In this document: piece after piece, positions 25,475 to 33,730 of the stretch
How positions within the stretch are numbered: the stretch's first letter is position 1
How the letters are laid out: every line of letters starts with the position of its first letter
Source of the DNA: DASYAE01 sp036501535
GTDB taxonomy: Bacteria > Actinomycetota > Actinomycetes > Streptomycetales > Catenulisporaceae
Length of the DNA: 44,663 nucleotides
Reading direction: 5' to 3'
NCBI GenBank assembly: GCA_036501535.1
Contig: DASYAE010000193.1
Span: 1 to 44,663, forward strand
The notes under the pieces: generated by a model
The model's database searches: none
What the model saw: only the letters and a program-made list of their open reading frames with translations
Told to the model about the DNA's origin: nothing
Translations under genes and position numbers: made by a program

Positions 25475-27088
25475 ATGGACGAAGCAATGCCGGCGTCGTG
25501 GACGCTGTACGCCACGTCCGCCCTGCACGCCCGCGCCCGTGCCAGTCACCCGGCGATCATCTGCGAGGACCGGCGTACCACGTACGCCGAGCTGCACAGA
25601 ATGAGCAACCGCGCGGCGCACGCGCTGCGGTCGGCCGGCGTCGGCCGCGGCACCCGGGTGGCCTGGCTGGGACGCGAATCCGAGTTCTACTACACGGTCG
25701 TGCTCGGCTGCGCCAAGGCCGGCGCGGTGCTGGTGCCGGTCAACTGGCGGCTGACCGCGCAGGAGGCCGACCACATCCTGCGCGACTCCGGCGCGAAGGT
25801 GCTGTTCGCCGACGCCGAGTTCCAGCCGCTGGTCGAGCAGGTGCGCCCGACGCTGCCAGAGCTGGCCACGGTGGTGCAGATCGACCGCGGCGGCGATCCG
25901 GACCCCGGCGCCGGGCTGCGCACGTGGTGGGCCGATGTACCCGAGACCGACCTGGATCCCGGCACCGGACCGGGCGACGCGGTCGTGCAGATCTACACCA
26001 GCGGCACGACCGGGCTGCCCAAGGGCGCCGTGGTACCTCACCGCAGCTTCTTCGCGTTCCCCGCCGCGATGCGGGCCGCGGGCCTGGACTGGGTGGACTG
26101 GCTGCCCGAGGACGTCAACCTGATCTCGTTGCCCGGCCTGGGAACCGCGGGCACCGCATGGTTCTGGCAGGGCTTCAACGTGGGGCTCACCAACGTCGTG
26201 ATGCGGATGTTCCTGGCGCAGGAAGCGGTGCGGCTGATCAGGACGCACCAGGTGACCACCACGTTCGCCGCGCCCGCGATGCTGCGGATGATGCTCGACG
26301 AGAACGGCGCGGGCCCGCAGGCGTTCGCCTCGATGCGCAAGGTCGCCTACGGCGGCGAGCCCATCGCGACCGGCCTGCTGACCCGCTGCCTCGAGGTCTT
26401 CCGCTGCGAATTCGTGCAGATATACGGAAGCACGGAGACGGCCGGCGTGCCGGTGTGCCTGCCGCCGTCCGAGCACGTGCCCGGCAGCCCGCGGCTGCGG
26501 TCGGCCGGGGTGGTCGTCCCGGGCTGCGCGCTGAAGATCGTGGACGACGAGGACCGGCCGCTGCCGGCCGGCCGGATCGGGCAGATCTGCATCCTTACTC
26601 CCTCGCGCATGATCGGGTACTGGAACCGCCCCGACGCCACCGCCAGGACCCTGCGAGACGGCTGGCTGTACATGGGCGACAACGGCTACCTCGACGAGGA
26701 CGGCTTCCTCTACGTCTGCGACCGGATCAACGACACGATCATCGTCGCCGGGCAGAACATCTACCCGGCCGAGATCGAGAAGCAGCTGGCCGAGCACCCG
26801 GCCGTCGCCGAGTGCGCCGTGGTGGGCGTGCCGGACGAGAAGTGGGGCGAGGCGGTGCACGCGTGCGTGGTGCTGCGGCCCGGCCGCCGGCCCACGCCGC
26901 GCGAGCTGATGCTCTACCTGCGCGGCAGGGTCGCCGATTACAAGATCCCCAGCGCGTATCACTACGCCGACTCGCTGGAGCGCAATCCGGCCGGGAAGAT
27001 CCTGCGCCGGCTCGTCCGGGAGCGGATCGCGACGCAGGAGAGCGTCGTACTGAAGGGCACTGCCGTCTTGGAGAGGACCGCGCGATGA
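25475..27088 (+). CDS. ANL-superfamily acyl-AMP ligase
   Basis: A 537-residue adenylate-forming enzyme. Visible motifs are the P-loop YTSGTTGLPKGA (near residue 170), GSTE, YMGDNGYLDEDG and the C-terminal catalytic lysine in NPAGKILRR (about residue 510). It would activate a carboxylic acid as acyl-AMP and pass it to CoA or a phosphopantetheine arm. The start at 25475 is chosen for AGGAGG eight bases upstream. It lies 34 bp after the PKS and overlaps the thioesterase start by four bases. Next to a discrete ACP it most plausibly loads the starter of the PKS. An azoxy amino acid made by the Vlm-like enzymes is the attractive candidate, but specificity cannot be read here. Confidence 0.88.
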   Translation: MDEAMPASWTLYATSALHARARASHPAIICEDRRTTYAELHRMSNRAAHALRSAGVGRGTRVAWLGRESEFYYTVVLGCAKAGAVLVPVNWRLTAQEADHILRDSGAKVLFADAEFQPLVEQVRPTLPELATVVQIDRGGDPDPGAGLRTWWADVPETDLDPGTGPGDAVVQIYTSGTTGLPKGAVVPHRSFFAFPAAMRAAGLDWVDWLPEDVNLISLPGLGTAGTAWFWQGFNVGLTNVVMRMFLAQEAVRLIRTHQVTTTFAAPAMLRMMLDENGAGPQAFASMRKVAYGGEPIATGLLTRCLEVFRCEFVQIYGSTETAGVPVCLPPSEHVPGSPRLRSAGVVVPGCALKIVDDEDRPLPAGRIGQICILTPSRMIGYWNRPDATARTLRDGWLYMGDNGYLDEDGFLYVCDRINDTIIVAGQNIYPAEIEKQLAEHPAVAECAVVGVPDEKWGEAVHACVVLRPGRRPTPRELMLYLRGRVADYKIPSAYHYADSLERNPAGKILRRLVRERIATQESVVLKGTAVLERTAR

Positions 27089-27873
27089 CCGACTCGATAG
27101 TCCAGAAGGTGTCCAGGGCGGGCCAGTGGTTCCAGCCCGCCGAGGCCGATCCCGATTCCGCGTACCGCGTCCTGCTGTTCCCGCACGCGGGCAGCGGCGC
27201 GATCATCTACCGGGACTGGGCCGACCTGCTGCCGGGCGACGTCAGCGCCCAGGCCGTCACCCTGCCGGGCCGTCAGGAGCGGCGCGGCGAAGAGGCGTAC
27301 ACCGCATGGCAGCCGTTGGTGGAGGGATTGTATGAAGCGGTGCTCGATACTGTGGACAGCCGTCCGTTCGCGTTCTACGGGCACTGCCTGGGCGCGCAGC
27401 TCTCGTACGAGCTCGCGGTGCGGATGCAGAAGGACGGCCTGCCGGGGCCGGTCCTGGTCGGCATGTCCGGCTGGGCGCCGGAGGGCTTCTTCGTCCCGCG
27501 GGACGAGCACATCGAGATGCCGCAGGCCGAGCTGATCGACTGGATCAAGCGGCTCGGCTCGTTCCCGGCCGAGATCTACGACAACCCGGAGATGCTGGCG
27601 ATGGTCATCCCCGCACTGCGCGCCGACCTGTCGGTGGCCGCGCAGCGGGTCGACCACGGGGCGCTGGTGCCCTGCGCGCTGATCTCCTACGGCGGCCGCG
27701 AGGACGGGCTCCAGGAGGAGCCGGACGCGTTCCAGTCCTGGGTGCCGCGCAGCCCGCACTACCTGGGGCACCGGGAGTACCCCGGCGGCCACTTCTTCAT
27801 CGACAGCAACGCCCCGGCGATCATCCAGGACTTCTGCAGCCAGCTGTACCGGCTGGCGGCGGCGCGCGGCTGA
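27085..27873 (+). CDS. Type II thioesterase with cysteine nucleophile
   Basis: A 262-residue alpha/beta-hydrolase of the type II (GrsT-like) thioesterase family: LFPHAGSGAIIYRDW near the N-terminus, the nucleophile elbow GHCLGA with Cys101 in place of the usual serine, and the catalytic histidine His236 in YPGGHFFID. Such enzymes release stalled acyl chains from carrier proteins. With no TE domain in the PKS, this one may also release the product. The ATG overlaps the ligase stop (ATGA). Cysteine at this position is uncommon and in other thioesterases can favour acyl transfer over hydrolysis. Confidence 0.9.
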   Translation: MTDSIVQKVSRAGQWFQPAEADPDSAYRVLLFPHAGSGAIIYRDWADLLPGDVSAQAVTLPGRQERRGEEAYTAWQPLVEGLYEAVLDTVDSRPFAFYGHCLGAQLSYELAVRMQKDGLPGPVLVGMSGWAPEGFFVPRDEHIEMPQAELIDWIKRLGSFPAEIYDNPEMLAMVIPALRADLSVAAQRVDHGALVPCALISYGGREDGLQEEPDAFQSWVPRSPHYLGHREYPGGHFFIDSNAPAIIQDFCSQLYRLAAARG

Positions 27874-28042
27874 GCCTCGACAGCCCCGCGCGCCCCGCCG
27901 CCCGTCCCGGCCGGTGCCCGCCCCACCGGCCGCGCGCCGGGGGATCCCGCCGACGTCCGTGCGTCGGCTCGATCCCCCGGCGCGCCTCGTTCCGCGCCGC
28001 GCACCGCACCCGCGCAATCCACCGTTCCCCAAGGAGGGCACC

Positions 28043-29017
28043 GTGTCCGCATCCGACCGACCGCGTATCGGGGTTCTGCTGCCCACGCGGGAGCAGGCCA
28101 TCGTCGGCGCCCCCGACGCGTCCGCGCTCGTCGACTTCGCCGTCGCGGCGGAGTCGCTCGGCTTCGACTCCGCGTGGGCGGGCGACTCGCTGACCGCCCG
28201 GCCCCGGCTCGACCCGCTGATCGTGCTGGCCGCGGCGGCCGCCTCGACCCGCCGGATCGGACTGGGCACCGCCGCGCTCACAGCGGCGCTGCGGCCCCCG
28301 CTGATCGGCGCCAACATGGCCGCCAGCCTCGACCACGCGGCGAACGGCCGGCTGACGCTGGGCCTCGGCTCCGGCTTCCCGATCCCGGAGACAGAGCGCG
28401 AATTCGCCGCGGTCGGCGCGGTCTACGCCGGCCGGGCCGGCCGCCTGGACGACATCGTCGAGCTCTGGCGCCGGGCCTGGCGCAGCGGCGAGCCCGGCGC
28501 GCCCACCGACTATCAGGGCCGTTACCTGGCCGCCGAGGGCCTGGACCGGTTGCCGGCCCCGGCCCGCCCCGGCGGCCCGCCGCTGTGGCTGGCCGGCAGC
28601 GACACCCCGGCCGTGCTCGCGAGGGTGGCTCGCCACTACGACGGCTGGCTGCCGTTCCTGCCGTCCGCGGGCGCGTACCGCGCCGCCTGGCAGCGAATCA
28701 GGGACCTGTGCGAGGAGACGGGCCGTCCGGCGGCCGCGGTCACGCCCGCCTTCTACGCGACGGTCAACGTGAACCCCGACGCCGTGGCGGCCGCGCAGGA
28801 GCTGGAGCACTACGTCCAGGGCTACTACCGCAACAGCCTCGACGCGATGGCGAAGATCCAGGCCTACGGCTGGGGTTCCGCGCAGCAGTGCGCGGACTGG
28901 CTCGGCGGCTACGTCGAGGCCGGCGCCCGGCACATCGTCATCCGCATCGGCTCCCTGACACCGCACAAGCACCTGGAGCAGATAGCGCAGACGGTGCTTC
29001 CCGTGCTGCGCGGCTGA
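28043..29017 (+). CDS. Luciferase-like (LLM) flavin/F420-dependent oxidoreductase
   Basis: A 324-residue TIM-barrel protein of the bacterial luciferase-like group: IGVLLPTREQ at the N-terminus, AESLGFDSAWAGDSLTARPRLDPL (a family hallmark), RIGLGTAALTAALRPP, and GRLTLGLGSGFPIPETEREF. The fold serves FMN-dependent monooxygenases and F420-dependent reductases, and the motifs here do not clearly separate them. GTG 28043 is preceded by AAGGAGGG. It follows the thioesterase after 169 bp without a visible terminator or new SARP box, so it probably belongs to the PKS operon. It is probably a tailoring oxidation or reduction step of the hybrid product. Confidence 0.87.
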   Translation: MSASDRPRIGVLLPTREQAIVGAPDASALVDFAVAAESLGFDSAWAGDSLTARPRLDPLIVLAAAAASTRRIGLGTAALTAALRPPLIGANMAASLDHAANGRLTLGLGSGFPIPETEREFAAVGAVYAGRAGRLDDIVELWRRAWRSGEPGAPTDYQGRYLAAEGLDRLPAPARPGGPPLWLAGSDTPAVLARVARHYDGWLPFLPSAGAYRAAWQRIRDLCEETGRPAAAVTPAFYATVNVNPDAVAAAQELEHYVQGYYRNSLDAMAKIQAYGWGSAQQCADWLGGYVEAGARHIVIRIGSLTPHKHLEQIAQTVLPVLRG

Positions 29018-29074
29018 AGCTGAGACCGAACATCGAAGGCGAAGAGCGGGACCTCCTCGTGTCCGGCGTGGGAA

Positions 29075-31909
29075 TCAGTCCCCTTTTCCGGTCCTCACCG
29101 TGTTCGAGGCATTCTCGGTCTCGAGGGAGTCGAGTTGGTGCTGGACGCGTTCGGCGTCGTCGCCGCGGCGCTGGGTCCGGAACAGCTCCAGTGCCTCCTG
29201 CCAGCCGGCGCGGGCTTCCCGATGCTGGTCCACGGCGGCGAGTGAGCGGCTGAGGTAGTCGAGGGCGGAGGGGATCGCGTAGACGTCACCGAGGCCGCGG
29301 AACAGGACGAGAGCCTGCCGGTAGTACCGGATGGCTTCCTCGTGGCGGCCGGCGTGGTGCGCGATGTAGCCCAGACTGTCCGAGGTCTCCGCCTCGCCGG
29401 TGGAGTTGTGATGGCGCTTGTGCAGGGCGAGGGCGGCCTGGCAATGGGCCCGGGCGGTGTCGTGGTCGCCCAGGCGGGCGGCGTACCATCCCACCGCATT
29501 GAGCGCCTCGGCTTCCCACACCGGTTGCCCGAGGGCGCGGCAGAGATCCAGAGAGCGAGTGGCGTGGTGCAGGGCCTGCCGATCATCGCCCCGTGCGGCC
29601 CAGACCCACGCGAGCACCTCGTGGCCGTGAGCCTCAGCGGCGGGTTCGCGGTGGCGCACGGCCAGGTCGAGAGACTGGTGTATGTGCGAGGTCGCCTCCT
29701 CAAGGTGCCCCACCCCGGCATAGGCGCGACCGAGGAACCGATGGGTTTCGGCGCGGGTGGCAGGGTCGGGCAGGTGTTCGGCGGCCTCCAGCGCGGCCCG
29801 CCAGGACATCAACTCGTCGTAGTAGTGCCCCGTCCGATAGTGGAACGTGGCCAGAGCCCAGGCCAGCTGCCACACGGCCGGGTGCAGTCCGGCGCCGGCG
29901 GCGGTGTGTTGGGCGGCCAGCAGGTTGGGGTGCTCGGCCTGCAACCAGGCCATTGCGGCCGAGGCGTCGGGCAGCGGCTGGTGACCGTTGCCGGGCGCAG
30001 TCAGGGCAAGCCGAGTGAGCGGACGGTGGGGCGCCAGCAGGCGGTCGGCAGTCTGGGCGGTGCGGGTGTAGAAGTCCAACAGCCGCCGCAGCGCCGCCTC
30101 CCGCTGGGCCACGGCGTGCTCGTGCTCAGCACGGTCGGCGGCGTAGAGACGGATGAGGTCGTGCATGCGATAGCGTCCCGAGGCGTTCTGCTGGAGCAGG
30201 AAGGCGTCCTCCATCTCGCGCAGCAGCGGCCGGGTGTCGGCGACGGGGAGGTCCAGCAGGCGGGCAGCGGCCTGCGCGCCGATGTCCGGCCCGGGTGCCA
30301 TGGCGAGCAGGCCGAGCGCGCGGGCCGCGTCGGGGGTCAAGGCGTCATAGGACCAGGACAGGGCAGCGCGCAGGTTGGCCGTGATGTCGGTGGTTTCCAG
30401 GGCGGCCAGTCGTGCCGAGGCGTCGCGCAGTTCGTCGGCGAGCACGGCCAGCGGCAGGTCGGGGCGAAGCAGAGCGCGTGCGGCGATGATGCCCAGGGCC
30501 AGCGGCAAGCCCGCACAGTACTCCAGCAGGAGGGCGATCGCATCAGGCTCGGCGGCGACGCGATCCGCACCGAGGTGGTGTGCGAGGAGCTTGTGTGCTT
30601 CGGCATCGGAGAGCACGTCCAGCGCCAGCGGTTGAGCGCCGTGCGCGCTGATCAGCCCGGCGAGCTGCCGACGGCTGGTGACCAGGACGGTGCATCCGGG
30701 GCTGCCGGGAAGCAGGGGGACGACCTGGGTGGCGTCGCGGGCGTTGTCCAGCACGACGAGCATGCGCTTGCCGACGAGCAGGCTGCGATAGAGCGCCGTC
30801 GCCGTGTTGACGTCCGGCGGGATCGCGGCCGGGGCCACGCCCAGGGCATCGAGGAACCCTTGCAGCGCCGACTGGGGAAGCATCGGCTCGCCCGACGGAT
30901 CGAACCCGCGCAGGTCGACGTAGAGCTGCCCGTCCGGGAAGCGGTCAGCGTACTGATGGGCCCAGTGCAGGGCCAGCCAGGTCTTGCCGATCCCGCCGGC
31001 GCCGCCGATCGCCGAGATGACCAGGGTGCCGCCCGGGTCGGCGCGCTCGTCCACCGCCGCGCTGAGGCGGGCCAGCTCCCGTACCCGTCCGGTGAACAGG
31101 CGCGGCGTGGCAGGCAATTGACGCGGCACCGTCGCCGCCCGCGATCGCGCGCCCGGTATCGGCAGCGTGAGTGGGGGGTGGGCGGTGAGGATCTGCTGCT
31201 GCAGTCGCCGCAGCGCCGGGCCGGGGTCGGTGCCCATCTCGTCGGCCAGAAGGTTGCGGGTGCGCTGGTACTGCGCGAGGGCGTCGGCCGACCTGCCGCT
31301 TCGGTGGAGGGCGAGCATCAGCTGCCCGGCGATGCGCTCGTCCAGGGGATGTTCGGCGGCGTGGTCGGTCACCTCCGCCAGCACTGCCGTGTGTCGGCCG
31401 AGGCGCAGCCGGATGTCCGTCAGGTCGAGTCGGGCGGACTGTCGCCTGAGTAGAAGGTTGTGTCGGGCGGCGTTGATCCATGGAGTGTCCAGGCCGGCGA
31501 ACGGCTCCCCGCGCCACAGCTCCAGCGCCTGCTCGATGAGGTCCGCGGTCTTCCCGTCGTCGCCTGCGGTCTCAGCCTGGGTCAGCAGGTCGCGGAATCG
31601 GTACAGATCCACGGTCCGTTCGTCCATCACCAGCTTGTAGCCCGGAGCGTGGCGCTCCAGCGCGACGTCCTGCGTGGCAGCGAGCGCTCGCCGCAGGTGC
31701 CAGAGGTAGGTGCGTAGCACGCTGCGCGGATCCCCGGGGGCGTACGCCGACCCCCAGACCCGCTCCACGAGTTGGTCGACGGACACCACCCGGTTCGCCT
31801 CGATCAGCAGCGCCGCCAGCACGCTGCGCTGGCGCGCGTGGCCGACATCCAGCACGCGCCCGTCGACCAGAGCCTCGATCTGCCCCAGGACGCGGAACTC
31901 CACCGGCAC
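29075..31909 (-). CDS. AfsR-like SARP regulator with NB-ARC and TPR domains
   Basis: A 944-residue multidomain regulator. Winged helix and activation domain occupy residues 1-245 (FRVLGQIEALVDGR, VVSVDQLVERVWG, LMLALHRSGRSADALAQYQ). An NB-ARC ATPase occupies about 270-560 (Walker A GGAGGIGKT, Walker B MLVVLDNARD). Tetratricopeptide repeats fill about 640-920 (for example AHCQAALALHKRHHNSTGEA). AfsR-type proteins integrate ATP binding and partner signals to activate promoters with 11-bp repeats. It starts at GTG 31909 and converges on the PKS operon. It lies downstream of the lanthipeptide transporter and synthetase on the same strand and may regulate that locus. The gap 31910-32170 upstream shows no clear gene. 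Confidence 0.92.
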   Translation of the reverse strand: MPVEFRVLGQIEALVDGRVLDVGHARQRSVLAALLIEANRVVSVDQLVERVWGSAYAPGDPRSVLRTYLWHLRRALAATQDVALERHAPGYKLVMDERTVDLYRFRDLLTQAETAGDDGKTADLIEQALELWRGEPFAGLDTPWINAARHNLLLRRQSARLDLTDIRLRLGRHTAVLAEVTDHAAEHPLDERIAGQLMLALHRSGRSADALAQYQRTRNLLADEMGTDPGPALRRLQQQILTAHPPLTLPIPGARSRAATVPRQLPATPRLFTGRVRELARLSAAVDERADPGGTLVISAIGGAGGIGKTWLALHWAHQYADRFPDGQLYVDLRGFDPSGEPMLPQSALQGFLDALGVAPAAIPPDVNTATALYRSLLVGKRMLVVLDNARDATQVVPLLPGSPGCTVLVTSRRQLAGLISAHGAQPLALDVLSDAEAHKLLAHHLGADRVAAEPDAIALLLEYCAGLPLALGIIAARALLRPDLPLAVLADELRDASARLAALETTDITANLRAALSWSYDALTPDAARALGLLAMAPGPDIGAQAAARLLDLPVADTRPLLREMEDAFLLQQNASGRYRMHDLIRLYAADRAEHEHAVAQREAALRRLLDFYTRTAQTADRLLAPHRPLTRLALTAPGNGHQPLPDASAAMAWLQAEHPNLLAAQHTAAGAGLHPAVWQLAWALATFHYRTGHYYDELMSWRAALEAAEHLPDPATRAETHRFLGRAYAGVGHLEEATSHIHQSLDLAVRHREPAAEAHGHEVLAWVWAARGDDRQALHHATRSLDLCRALGQPVWEAEALNAVGWYAARLGDHDTARAHCQAALALHKRHHNSTGEAETSDSLGYIAHHAGRHEEAIRYYRQALVLFRGLGDVYAIPSALDYLSRSLAAVDQHREARAGWQEALELFRTQRRGDDAERVQHQLDSLETENASNTVRTGKGD

Positions 31910-32144
31910 ACCAACCCCCAGCCATCGGGTGTCCGACCGCCGAGGGACGCTGCTGCTGCCCCGCCGACGGACCGGACGTATGACAAGACAGCCCTTAAAC
32001 TCCTTCGACGTCGACCCGGTTCAAGGCTCTGGCACTCATCTCGCCATGTGAATGTTCGCCGTGTCTGCGTAAGGGTTCGGGGATCGTCGGCCGGGATGGC
32101 TGGTGCGCTTATAACAGGATATTGGTGATGCTTGGCCGCAGCTC

Positions 32145-32167
32145 GCAGGCGTAGTGGTAGACGCTGC
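32145..32167 (-). terminator. Possible hairpin terminator of the lanthipeptide operon
   Basis: Minus-strand GCAGCGT pairs with ACGCCTGC, with one bulged base and an 8-nt loop, four bases after the ABC transporter stop codon. It is weak because of the bulge and absent U-tract. Confidence 0.35.
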
Positions 32168-32170
32168 GGT

Positions 32171-33730
32171 CTAATCACAGAGCAGTGAGACGGCGTCGGC
32201 TTCGGACCCGCCGAGCCTGGCGACGGCCGCCGACAGCGTGACCACCCGGTCGAATTCGTCGTCGAGCTCTTGGTCGCCGTGGTGCACGACGACGAGGGCG
32301 CGGCCGCGGGCGTGTTCCTTCAGTGCCCTGAGAACCAGGTCCCGGCCGGCCTCGTCGAGGTTCGCGAACGGCTCGTCGGCGAGGTACACGTCAGCGTCCT
32401 GGCACAGGAGCGCGGCGATCCCGGCACGCTGGCGCTGACCGGAGGACAGCTCGGAGGGAAGCTGCTCGGCCAACTCGTCCAACGCCATGGACGCGCGCAA
32501 CCGCTCGTCGCGGACGAGCTCGCGCACCGGCAGCGGGGGCAGGTTCACCGGCGCGGTCAGGGCGGCCACCCGACGCGGCAGCGTGACCACCCCGTGGTCG
32601 GGAGCGAGAGCCCCGGAGATGATGTGCAGGAGCGTCGTCTTTCCGCAGCCGTTTGGACCGCGGACCAGGACGTGCTCGCCGGCGCTCAGGTCGAAGTCCT
32701 CGATCGCCACGCCGGCCCCGTCGGCGTATTCGACCCGGGCGGAGTGGACCAGCACTGCCGGACCCTCGTCGTGGTACGGCGTCGTCCTGGAGTCGCGAAG
32801 GGTGGCGATGCGCTTGAGCACGGCGCTGTTGCGGCGGACCTGCGGAACCGTGTTGATGAGGTCGAAGATGCCGGTGACCGCGCGCCACAGCGAGTTCACG
32901 AAGGCGAGGAAGCCGCCGAACGTCATCCGGCCGGCGAACACGAAGTACGCCCCGATGCTCAGGGACGCCGCGTCCGAGACGTTCATGACGAGATCGCTCA
33001 GCGTGCTCTGCTTCTGCGTGGTCCGGTAGTTGACGAACGTGATGCCGAGGAAGCCGTCGAGCGCGTCTCTGTTGGCGGCCCGGGTGCCCGGACGCAGCGT
33101 CGGCAGGCCGCGCAGCGCATGGAAGGCCTCCAGAGTACGGGTGAGTGTATTGACGTACCGTGCCTCGGCCTCGCGCTCCGGGTCGGTGTTGGCCTCGATC
33201 CGCTTGGCGAAGCGGTTGCTCACGTAGAAGAGCGGCGGCACGATGACCAGCAGGACGAGGCTGGCCTGCCAGGAAAGCCAGAGCAGCACGCCGATGAAGA
33301 CGACGGATGACACGGCCTGCTTCGCGATCGAGATGCAGACGTCGAGTGCCGGCAGGACGCCCTCCTTGACGTCGTTGTGGACCCGGCTGACGAAGGACGC
33401 GTTGCCGGCCTCCGCCATCCGCCGTCCGTCCTGGTCGAGCGCGCGGTCCAGCAGCTCCATCTCCAGGGCCAGCACGAACGTGTTCTCGAACCGCTTGCGC
33501 CACCAGGAGGTCCAATAGGCCCCGAGGTTCAGGATCAGGCCACTGACGAGGTACAGGGCGGCGAGGACGAGGAACCAGCGGAAGTCGCCCTTCGAGATCG
33601 CCTGGTCGAACAGCGCCTTGAGCAGGAGGGGATGCGCGAGGGCTTCTACCCCGCCGCGGACCGCCTCGAGGGAGGCGATCAGAACCAGCTGGGTGCGATG
33701 ACCGATCAGCGCGCGCCAGAGCTCTTTCAC
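32171..33730 (-). CDS. lanT: ABC half-transporter of the lanthipeptide locus
   Basis: A 519-residue exporter half-molecule: about six transmembrane helices (residues 1-300) followed by an ATPase with Walker A GPNGCGKTT, signature LSSGQRQR and Walker B VYLADEP. It has no N-terminal C39 peptidase domain, so it exports without cleaving a leader, as in many class III systems. GTG 33730 overlaps the LanKC stop as GTGA, showing translational coupling; an upstream extension of the frame to 33898 lies inside LanKC and is rejected. It would act as a homodimer in the cytoplasmic membrane and probably exports the modified lanthipeptide. Confidence 0.9.
   Translation of the reverse strand: MKELWRALIGHRTQLVLIASLEAVRGGVEALAHPLLLKALFDQAISKGDFRWFLVLAALYLVSGLILNLGAYWTSWWRKRFENTFVLALEMELLDRALDQDGRRMAEAGNASFVSRVHNDVKEGVLPALDVCISIAKQAVSSVVFIGVLLWLSWQASLVLLVIVPPLFYVSNRFAKRIEANTDPEREAEARYVNTLTRTLEAFHALRGLPTLRPGTRAANRDALDGFLGITFVNYRTTQKQSTLSDLVMNVSDAASLSIGAYFVFAGRMTFGGFLAFVNSLWRAVTGIFDLINTVPQVRRNSAVLKRIATLRDSRTTPYHDEGPAVLVHSARVEYADGAGVAIEDFDLSAGEHVLVRGPNGCGKTTLLHIISGALAPDHGVVTLPRRVAALTAPVNLPPLPVRELVRDERLRASMALDELAEQLPSELSSGQRQRAGIAALLCQDADVYLADEPFANLDEAGRDLVLRALKEHARGRALVVVHHGDQELDDEFDRVVTLSAAVARLGGSEADAVSLLCD

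Noticed and set aside
32126..32185. A tRNA-like D-arm string (GTAGTGGTAGAC) near the ABC transporter stop
   Set aside because: No matching acceptor or T arm follows. The bases fit a bulged hairpin terminator better.
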